From Elusimicrobiota bacterium (GTDB lineage Bacteria > Elusimicrobiota > Elusimicrobia > UBA1565 > JACRDR01), in assembly GCA_026388115.1 (NCBI GenBank), contig JAPLKK010000035.1, positions 69,168 through 107,873 on the forward strand: DNA of 38,706 bases, written 5' to 3'. The first letter of the stretch is position 1; every line of letters starts with the position of its first letter. A program made the position numbers and the translations under genes. The notes under the pieces were generated by a model that saw nothing but the letters and a program-made list of their open reading frames with translations, was not told the DNA's origin and did not search any database. This document shows positions 32,814 to 38,706 of the stretch, piece after piece.

Positions 32814-34265
32814 ATGTCTCAACGCGAGCCCGACCAAGAAGGCATCCCGGAGTTGGCGATGGGCGTGGGCCCGGCGTCCGTTCCCCCGCCGCAAAAAAAC
32901 GACAACAGGCCGCTGATCATCGGAGTCGTCGTCGCCGTGCTCGCCGCCGTCTTGACCTTCGTGCTGGTCGCGCGACGCCGGGGCGCCACCGATGCCATGG
33001 TGACCGCGGCCACCGGGCCAAGCGCCCCCATGGCGCCGCAGAAGTCGTGGTGGGCAGGCAAGTTCGCCGGGGGCGGGGGAGGCGCGGGAGCCGGCCCCTC
33101 GGCGGCCGCGGGTGCCGTGGCGGAGCGGGCCGGCGCCTCCACCGGAAACGCGGACATCGACGCTCCCATCACCTTGAGCGCGTTCTTGGACATCCTGGGC
33201 TCGCGCGTCTCCGAGGACAAGCGCGCGGCGTTCCTCGATGCCGTGCAGAAGGATCCCGCCATGCGCTCGACCCTCGAGGGACTCACCAAGGCCAGGGGCG
33301 GGCGATTCTCCGCGGCGGACGGGCTGGCGGCCCTCAACTCGCACGGAGGCCTCGACGGAATGGGGGCTAAATTCGGCGCCGCCCCGGGCGCCTTCGCCTC
33401 GGCCCGTGCGGCGGGCGGCGGGCTCGGTTCAGTCGGCGGAGTCGTCTCCGATGGCTCGATGGGCGCCTTCGGCTCGGTCGGAAGGTTCGGCGCCAACCAG
33501 TCGGGCTCCGCCGCTTCCTCGGGTCCCGGGGGCCGCTTCGAGAGCGTGGGCTCTTCGCAGCACGCGACCTTCATGCCGGGCTCCGGCCCCTCGGGCCCCG
33601 CGACGCGCCAGACGCGCTCCAACGCGCGGCGCTACGGGGCGCCCGTGGACGCCCCTTACACGCAGACCCGGCTCAACGGCGGCCAATGGAACACCCAGCT
33701 CGCCCAGGCCGGGGGGGCGACGCCAGACGACTTCGGCTGGAAGCCCCACGCCTGGGCCGCCATGAATGAGGCGGACCGCCAGTCATTGAAGGACCTGGAG
33801 ACCGAAGATCATAATCAGCCCGGCCCGGAGCAGCCCGGCATCGCGAGCGGCGGCTGCTCGGGCGCTTGGTGCCAGGTCAGGAGCTGCGGCAAGCACTGCG
33901 TCTACTGCTACCACAAGTATCCGTACAGCAACGGCGTGACGATCGGCTGCGGTGGGCCGCAGAACGATTACGACGGCCCGAACCACGCGAACATCAAGGG
34001 CTTCTGTCTCTACGGCGCCGGCAGCTTCGGAGCCTGCCGGCAGGCGTGCGAGGGAGACCACAATCCTCCTTGCGACCAGTACAACGGCACCGCCGGCAAC
34101 AGCACGAAACAGCAGATAGGAGACGGCATCGGCCCGCCGATCGGCGCGGACAACAACGGGACCAACACCAGCGGCGCGGACGACGGAAAAGGTCAAGAGG
34201 CGTGCGTCCTGCCCTGCGGCTACACTGGGACCGTTCCGCCCGGCTGCGTGGTGAACTGCCCCTAA
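32814..34265 (+). CDS. Membrane-anchored extracytoplasmic cysteine-rich protein (paralogue 2)
   Basis: It has 483 aa with the same plan as the gene at 24.1 kb: about 30 cytoplasmic residues, one membrane helix (PLIIGVVVAVLAAVLTFVLV), a Gly/Ala spacer, the helical domain at 119-154 (ITLSAFLDILGSRV, AAFLDAVQKDPAM), a long Gly/Ser linker with repeated F-G-S-V-G units, and a C-terminal cysteine domain with 14 cysteines (CSGAWCQVRSCGKHCVYCY ... GCVVNCP). Shared helical positions are TLxxFLxxLxxRV, a Phe, then KxPA and a Leu. The tails differ in sequence. No known family is recognised. The start is firm because of AGGTAGGG upstream. Confidence 0.82.
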   Translation: MSQREPDQEGIPELAMGVGPASVPPPQKNDNRPLIIGVVVAVLAAVLTFVLVARRRGATDAMVTAATGPSAPMAPQKSWWAGKFAGGGGGAGAGPSAAAGAVAERAGASTGNADIDAPITLSAFLDILGSRVSEDKRAAFLDAVQKDPAMRSTLEGLTKARGGRFSAADGLAALNSHGGLDGMGAKFGAAPGAFASARAAGGGLGSVGGVVSDGSMGAFGSVGRFGANQSGSAASSGPGGRFESVGSSQHATFMPGSGPSGPATRQTRSNARRYGAPVDAPYTQTRLNGGQWNTQLAQAGGATPDDFGWKPHAWAAMNEADRQSLKDLETEDHNQPGPEQPGIASGGCSGAWCQVRSCGKHCVYCYHKYPYSNGVTIGCGGPQNDYDGPNHANIKGFCLYGAGSFGACRQACEGDHNPPCDQYNGTAGNSTKQQIGDGIGPPIGADNNGTNTSGADDGKGQEACVLPCGYTGTVPPGCVVNCP

Positions 34266-34419
34266 GTCGGGCTGCTGACAGGGGACTTTAGGCGTTTAAG
34301 GCGCCCCTTATTCGCTCCACACGGATGGAAAGACACCGATTTTTACGGCATCTTTTCCTTAAATAAAGAATTAGTCGCCTCCGATGGATCATCCGGGCAT
34401 ACTGTCGGTGCAGGCGGCT

Positions 34420-35421
34420 ATGAAACTTGATTTCGGCAACTCAACCATTCAACTTTTTGGAGCGACTGCTGGAGCCGCGCTTCTGGGCGCGGCTGTCCTG
34501 ACTCTCGGCCCCGAGGGCAACTGGAGCCAGGTGGACGACGCAGCCTCCGCTCACGTCGCGGCCGCGAGCGGCGTCTTCCAGTTTCCCAGGCGCGAGGCGG
34601 CCGTGTCTTCCGCGTCATCCGATATCGGTCCCGTCCGCGACTCCCTGGCCCCGGCGGCCAACGGCAGCTTGCCCGGCGCGAACCCCGCCTCGGCCGCATA
34701 CTCGCCCGCGCAGGCGAGCGCGGACAGCGGCGCGGGCTGGATGTCGCGAGAGGCGGCGTCGGAGTGGATCGACACGCTAAGCTATCTTCTCAGCAAGCAC
34801 CCCGGCCAAGCCTTGACCGGGACCCATCCGATCAGCATGACGGTCATCGGTCAGACCGCCTACTACGTCAAGTGGGCCGCCGACGTGTTCGACGTGTACG
34901 CCTGGGACGACGAGTACGTCTATTTGAAGGAGGTCCACAGCGGCGGCCATCCCTACTCCCTCGACCCGGGCAAGTTGATGAAGCGCTCGATGAGGATCGG
35001 CGATAGCGTGGAGGCCGAAGGCACGATGAGCGTCGATTTCGACGGCCGCTGCCGCGCCACGGGCGCTCAACTGTACCCTTATCGCATGACCCTCGAGGGT
35101 CGTTACGAGTCCTACGACGTGGGCGGCGCCCTGGCCGGTCAGGATGTCATCGTGCTCAAGTACGATTACTTCCATGGCAATTATGAGCGCTTCTTCTTCA
35201 GCAAGGAGTGGGGCTTGGTGCGCTGGGAGCTGTACGCCGGCGGCGCGCTGAAGCATGCCTCCGTCTTCAATGCGCCAGCAGGCTCCGCGACCCCTCCCGA
35301 CACGGCAGCCGCCTGCGGCCAGCAGGGGAGAGGGATCAGCGACGTCGACGCGCTGACCCGGAACCCGCTGAGGCTGACGCCGCGGGGCTGGAGCATCGGC
35401 GGCTCGGCCAAGAGCCGCTAG
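34420..35421 (+). CDS. Hypothetical exported or membrane-anchored protein
   Basis: It has 333 aa from MKLDFGNSTIQ; an ATG at 34384 would add 12 residues and cannot be excluded. A hydrophobic stretch at 12-30 (FGATAGAALLGAAVLTL) is a signal or anchor without a clear cleavage site. A low-complexity part follows, then from about residue 105 a globular domain rich in Tyr, Asp and Val (QTAYYVKWAADVFDVYAWDD, YESYDVGGALAGQDVIVLKY, NYERFFFSKEWGLVRWELY), probably all-beta. I recognise no family. It converges on the double-nuclease gene, 48 bases apart. The 118 bases before 34384 hold AT-rich promoter-like sequence (TTTACG-16-TAAAGA) and a weak hairpin. Confidence 0.7.
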   Translation: MKLDFGNSTIQLFGATAGAALLGAAVLTLGPEGNWSQVDDAASAHVAAASGVFQFPRREAAVSSASSDIGPVRDSLAPAANGSLPGANPASAAYSPAQASADSGAGWMSREAASEWIDTLSYLLSKHPGQALTGTHPISMTVIGQTAYYVKWAADVFDVYAWDDEYVYLKEVHSGGHPYSLDPGKLMKRSMRIGDSVEAEGTMSVDFDGRCRATGAQLYPYRMTLEGRYESYDVGGALAGQDVIVLKYDYFHGNYERFFFSKEWGLVRWELYAGGALKHASVFNAPAGSATPPDTAAACGQQGRGISDVDALTRNPLRLTPRGWSIGGSAKSR

Positions 35422-35469
35422 GCTAGCGCGGGACTATTCCGGGTGATAGGGCATTGACGCCGCCGCGCT

Positions 35470-37116
35470 TTATGGGAGGATCGTCAGGCGGGTGAAGCTG
35501 CGGTAATGATCCGAGGTGTAGTAGATCTCGTGGCCGCCGCCGATGATGAGCCGCTCCGCCCCGCGGGGGCCGCCGTTGTGGTCCGGTTGGCAGACCTTGT
35601 CGCCGACTTTGAAGACGGCCAGGCTGCCGTGCGGCGGGATGAACGTGTACTCTCGGTAGTAACCGACGGGCTGGGCGGGCAGTAGCCCCTCGGCGTTCTT
35701 CCAAACCCCGCCATCCTGTTTGTGGGACAGAGGATTTCCCGCCTTGATATCTGAGATCAACTGCTGGATGGCCTCGGCCCGCTTTGGGTCGCTGATCGCC
35801 GGGGCGATGCCCGTTCCGACCGGCTTGCTTTGGCGCAGGAGGGACTGCGCCAAGCCCCGCTCTCCGGGCGCCAGCGGCCGGTCTTGGGCCGCTATCTGAC
35901 CGAAGGAGGCGCGGTCCGTCGGCTCATAAGTCCCGTCGCTCCGGCGCTGGAAGACCTTCATCTCGTCGCCCGCGAAGAAGATCACCTGGTCGAGCGCCAC
36001 CTGCTTGGACCCGGCCTGCCAGGAGTCGAGGGTCTGCTGGAGCAGGGAGAGAGGGAGGTGGGACTCCTTCGCCAGGTCCACCGCGGCCGCTCCGTGGCCC
36101 AGGCCATGGATGCGGGCGTGCTCGTAGACTTGGTGGTCGGCTTTGTCGATGATCTGTTCGAGCGTCATCTGCTCGCCCAGGAAGGTCTTCATCTCCACGA
36201 TCCGGCCGCCGATGACCAGATCCGGGGTCTTGCCGTCCTCGCGCACGAGCACCCGGATGTCGGGATCCATGCGCGCGAGCTTGCGGATCAAGGTCACCTC
36301 GTGCGGCTCTAGGCCCGGGACCCGGCTCATGATCGCAGGAGAGGCCGCCAGGTCGATGCCTACGAGGCGTCCGCCGCGGTGGTCGTAGTAGGTGTAGATG
36401 CGGTATGGCGTCATGTCGGAGAGGTTGCTCTTGAGCCCCGCGATGAGCCCTTCGAGGTATTCGCGGACGTAGGGGTTGTGGCTGTGGCGCGGGTCCGGCA
36501 GGAGCCGATCGATATCGGCGGCCGTGCGCACCGTATCCACCGAGACCCTTTCGATGCCCGGCGGCAGGCGGACCGCGGCGAGGTCCAGGGCTTCGCCGGT
36601 CGCGGCCGGGGACTTGGCGGCTTGGTTGAAGAAGCGTTCGGATAGCTCCGCCGAGGCGTCGGCCCCTCCGCGGCGGGACTCCTCCATGCCCGCGGTGAAG
36701 CTCTTGAGCGAGTCCATGGCGGCGGCGGATCCCTTCTGCTTTTCCGGCGTTTGCTGCCGCGCGCCGGCCTCCTCGGCCGCGCCCACGCCCTGGGCCGCGG
36801 GAAGAGCGGTAATAGCCGGCTGTGCCAAGACCCGGGCCGAGACCGCGCTCTCGACCGGCAGGGCGCGCAGCGCCGATGCCGAGGGGATGAGGGAGGGCGT
36901 CAGCGCGGAGGGGGTCAGCGGCAGGGAGAGGGAAGCGGAGGGAAGGCTCCCCAAAGCCGGGCCCTGCACGGCCCCGATGGAGAAATAGCCCTGGACCGCG
37001 GCTGCGGCCGCTCCGGCCGGAGCGAGCGGGACCTGCACCCGGACCGGGGCGACCTCCTGGCCGTAGAGGGGCGCGAACACGAAGCACGCGAGGAGCCACG
37101 CTGCTGATTTCTTCAT
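35470..37116 (-). CDS. Secreted protein with two nuclease-like domains (CdiA-type PD-(D/E)xK and RNase N1/T1)
   Basis: It has 548 aa: signal peptide MKKSAAWLLACFVFAPLYGQ, then an Ala/Pro/Leu-rich low-complexity region to about residue 125. The middle (about 280-400) has TPDLVIGGRIVEMKTF, an Asp, then Glu-x-Lys as in PD-(D/E)xK nucleases and CdiA tRNase tips (Asp299, Glu308, Lys310), then DKADHQVYEHARIHG. The C-terminus (about 455-548) is a microbial guanyl-RNase domain: WKNAEGLLP, GYYREYTF (Glu489), AERLIIGG (Arg522), EIYYTSDHYRSFTRL (His537), all catalytic residues as in barnase/RNase Sa. No barstar-like immunity gene is adjacent. It could be a toxin against neighbours or an extracellular nutrient RNase. 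Confidence 0.85.
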   Translation of the reverse strand: MKKSAAWLLACFVFAPLYGQEVAPVRVQVPLAPAGAAAAAVQGYFSIGAVQGPALGSLPSASLSLPLTPSALTPSLIPSASALRALPVESAVSARVLAQPAITALPAAQGVGAAEEAGARQQTPEKQKGSAAAMDSLKSFTAGMEESRRGGADASAELSERFFNQAAKSPAATGEALDLAAVRLPPGIERVSVDTVRTAADIDRLLPDPRHSHNPYVREYLEGLIAGLKSNLSDMTPYRIYTYYDHRGGRLVGIDLAASPAIMSRVPGLEPHEVTLIRKLARMDPDIRVLVREDGKTPDLVIGGRIVEMKTFLGEQMTLEQIIDKADHQVYEHARIHGLGHGAAAVDLAKESHLPLSLLQQTLDSWQAGSKQVALDQVIFFAGDEMKVFQRRSDGTYEPTDRASFGQIAAQDRPLAPGERGLAQSLLRQSKPVGTGIAPAISDPKRAEAIQQLISDIKAGNPLSHKQDGGVWKNAEGLLPAQPVGYYREYTFIPPHGSLAVFKVGDKVCQPDHNGGPRGAERLIIGGGHEIYYTSDHYRSFTRLTILP

Positions 37117-37247
37117 CCTATATAGAAGAGTAGCTTCAGCCCGGAGGAGCGTAAAGGTCCAAAGGGCCACGAGGCTAGGGTCTTAGGGCCCAAACCATTG
37201 AGTTTACTCGTGGGTCGTGGAGCGGGGGATGCGGTTTAGTTCGGCGC

Positions 37248-37421
37248 TTATCCGCAGCAGCCGCTTCCACTATCCGGCTGCGTCTGGTTCCCCGTGCTCG
37301 GCGAGCTCGATGTGTCCACGGTCGTGCTCGAGGTCACGACCTGCGCCACGGTGGACCGCTTCAGCGACAGCACCGCGAACAGCGCCATAGCGATTGCCAA
37401 TACCAACGATCTGCTGGGCAT
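37248..37421 (-). CDS. Small secreted peptide ending in Cys-Cys-Gly
   Basis: It has 57 aa: a hydrophobic signal (MPSRSLVLAIAMALFAVLSL, cleavage near VAQ) and a mature tail of about 30 residues made mostly of Ser, Thr, Gln and Pro, ending GSGCCG. GGGAGG four bases before ATG 37421 supports this start over 37433, and a TAGACT box lies further upstream. It precedes the double-nuclease gene by 131 bases on the same strand, but that gene seems to have its own -10 box. No family is known to me. Confidence 0.6.
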   Translation of the reverse strand: MPSRSLVLAIAMALFAVLSLKRSTVAQVVTSSTTVDTSSSPSTGNQTQPDSGSGCCG

Positions 37422-37686
37422 GATGCCTCCCATATCGACAGTCTAGCCGGAATCCCGGCGGTCCCGCCACTGATGCTTTTCTCAGCAAGATAATGCCGTC
37501 AAACAAAGCATTATCGGGGGCGAATGGGCCGAGGCCAATATCGTGCTGATGCAGCACCCGCTCAGCCGCCGTTCATCCCACGCCCCCTTTGTGCGGATAA
37601 TCCGTTGGATTCTCATGCTAATTGACGCTGAAGAAAATGTCAGTGGCGATTGGACGCGGCTTCGGCCCATACTTCGGTCGAGGCCC

Positions 37687-38601
37687 ATGGAACGAAAGCA
37701 TCCGGTTCTCCTGGTGTGGCTGGCGGCGGCTCTGGCCGCCTTTCTGCCGACGCTTTGCCGGGGACAAGGCACGCTGAAGCAGGGCGGTTCTCAAGCCCGC
37801 TGCGCCGCCGGCAAGAAGGCGGCGTCCGATACGAAGCAGAAGATCCTCAGCGCCATGAAGAATACCGGCGCCAGCAAGGTCGACATCGACCCGTGCGGAT
37901 CCGACTTCAGGCTGACGCAGGGCGTCGAGGGCTGCACGATCCGGGCGGTGGGCGGGAAGGTGACCACGGATTGTTCGGGCGCCGGCGCGACTCCACTCTC
38001 GGAGGCCGACGCGAAGAAGGCTCACTACGACGCGCTGGCCGACCAGCTCAAACGCGAGCACCCGGAGATCCCGCAGAACGCGGTCCACAAACTGTTCCAA
38101 TACATGCAAGACCACGATGTCCCGAACACCCAGTACGCGGCCATCGCCGATTTCGACCGCCCTTCCAACGAGCGCCGCTTGAGCATCATCAATCTGGAAG
38201 ACGGCAGCGTCGAGTCGTATCTGGTGGCGCACGGCGCGGGCTCCGGCGGGCTTTACGCGACCAACTTCTCCGACGATCCGGGCAGCCATGAGAGCTCGCT
38301 CGGCATCTACGAGACGGGGCCGCAATACGACGGCGAGCACGGCCGCTCGCTCAAGCTCATCGGGATGGAGTCCTCCAACCAAGACGCCGAGTCGCGCAGC
38401 GTGGTAATGCATGGGGCGAAGTACGTCTCCGACAGCTACGTGGCCGACAACGGGCAGGTCGGGCGTTCTTGGGGCTGCACGGCGGTCGATTACCGCTACC
38501 GCGACCACATCATGAACGAGCTCGAAGGCGGGGCGGCGCTTCTCGTCTACCACGCATCGCCAAGCGGGAGCGATAGCTCCCTCGTCGCTAGCGCTCCCTG
38601 A
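37687..38601 (+). CDS. Murein L,D-transpeptidase catalytic-domain protein (YkuD_2 type)
   Basis: It has 304 aa: signal peptide MERKHPVLLVWLAAALAAFL, cysteine-bearing N-terminal part (SQARCAAGKKAAS, DIDPCGSDFRL), and from about residue 165 a domain matching the YkuD_2 family: SYLVAHGAGSGGLYATNFSD, GSHESSLGIYETGPQYDGEH, VVMHGAKYVSDSY and GRSWGCTAVDY with the catalytic His and Cys. Such proteins form or exchange 3-3 peptide crosslinks in peptidoglycan or attach proteins to it. I chose ATG 37687 as the earlier frame is not protein-like. The stop at 38601 is followed by 105 bases to the window edge. Confidence 0.9.
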   Translation: MERKHPVLLVWLAAALAAFLPTLCRGQGTLKQGGSQARCAAGKKAASDTKQKILSAMKNTGASKVDIDPCGSDFRLTQGVEGCTIRAVGGKVTTDCSGAGATPLSEADAKKAHYDALADQLKREHPEIPQNAVHKLFQYMQDHDVPNTQYAAIADFDRPSNERRLSIINLEDGSVESYLVAHGAGSGGLYATNFSDDPGSHESSLGIYETGPQYDGEHGRSLKLIGMESSNQDAESRSVVMHGAKYVSDSYVADNGQVGRSWGCTAVDYRYRDHIMNELEGGAALLVYHASPSGSDSSLVASAP

Positions 38602-38706
38602 CCGTAACGGCCGCTTGGATCCCTCTCGATCGACGCTCGCGCGGCGCTGGCCTGGCACCGACTTCTTAGGTCCGTCGCCTCGAAAGCGACGCCAAGGCTT
38701 CGGCGA
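38602..38706. other. Window end without gene
   Basis: A six-base hairpin CGTCGC-N7-GCGACG lies near 38672-38690, without a T run. I see no start codon context or RNA gene here. Confidence 0.3.

Noticed and set aside
34266-34383. Terminator after the cysteine-rich gene (AGGGG...CCCCT, inner GGCG...CGCC)
   Set aside because: Competing weak stems, a long loop and no T run make it unconvincing.
1-38706. Search for tRNA, rRNA, CRISPR arrays, insertion sequences, prophage and integrase genes
   Set aside because: No T-loop/anticodon arrangement, regularly spaced repeats, transposase or integrase motifs were seen.

Overview
The window looks like a piece of a high-GC, Gram-negative-type bacterial chromosome. 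It has a lipoprotein with a lipobox, several signal peptides, a PilT ATPase, an L,D-transpeptidase-like protein and many secreted or envelope proteins without a recognisable family. The style (alanine/proline-rich secreted proteins, glycyl-radical chemistry, tryptophanase) recalls uncultured Elusimicrobiota or deep delta-type lineages. That is an impression; nothing here fixes the taxonomy. No rRNA, tRNA, CRISPR, insertion sequence, phage gene or integrase was seen.

Layout. 1-2.3 kb: minus-strand operon of three unrecognised genes (a coiled-coil protein, a 355-aa protein and the start of a third gene cut by the window edge). 2.3-4.5 kb: ABC exporter ATPase, a broken ABC-2 permease, dUTPase (dut) and a small membrane protein. 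4.5-7.7 kb: a doubtful small ORF, a lipoprotein with a canonical promoter and a possible GHKL-type ATPase, all on minus. 7.8-11.2 kb: pilT, a secreted CHAP/NlpC-like protein and tryptophanase. 11.2-17.3 kb: a pyruvate-kinase-C-like protein, then an overlapping operon of a histidine kinase, a GlcD-GlcE fusion and a frameshifted GlcF. 17.4-22.3 kb: secreted phospholipase-D-like protein, GAF/HD-GYP protein, GNAT acetyltransferase and secreted GH37 trehalase. 22.3-24 kb: squalene/phytoene synthase running head-on into a secreted 33-residue-repeat protein; both lost their ends at one junction. 24.1-29.7 kb: an anchored cysteine-rich protein, then a glycyl radical enzyme and its activase. 29.7-38.6 kb: almost purely secretome, including a second anchored cysteine-rich paralogue, a TPR protein, a secreted protein with two candidate nuclease domains, a tiny secreted peptide and an L,D-transpeptidase-like protein.

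Three themes recur. (1) Many operon heads have a sigma70-like -10 only 6-9 bases before the start codon, which suggests leaderless mRNAs; -35 boxes often read TTGCGC or a close variant. (2) Three loci (permease, glcF, squalene synthase/repeat protein) carry the same kind of scar: good homology on both sides, a missing stretch and, in the first two, a frame change. This could be decay or an assembly/amplification artefact. (3) The right third holds two members of what looks like an undescribed membrane-anchored, disulfide-rich family and a secreted double-nuclease candidate with no visible immunity gene.
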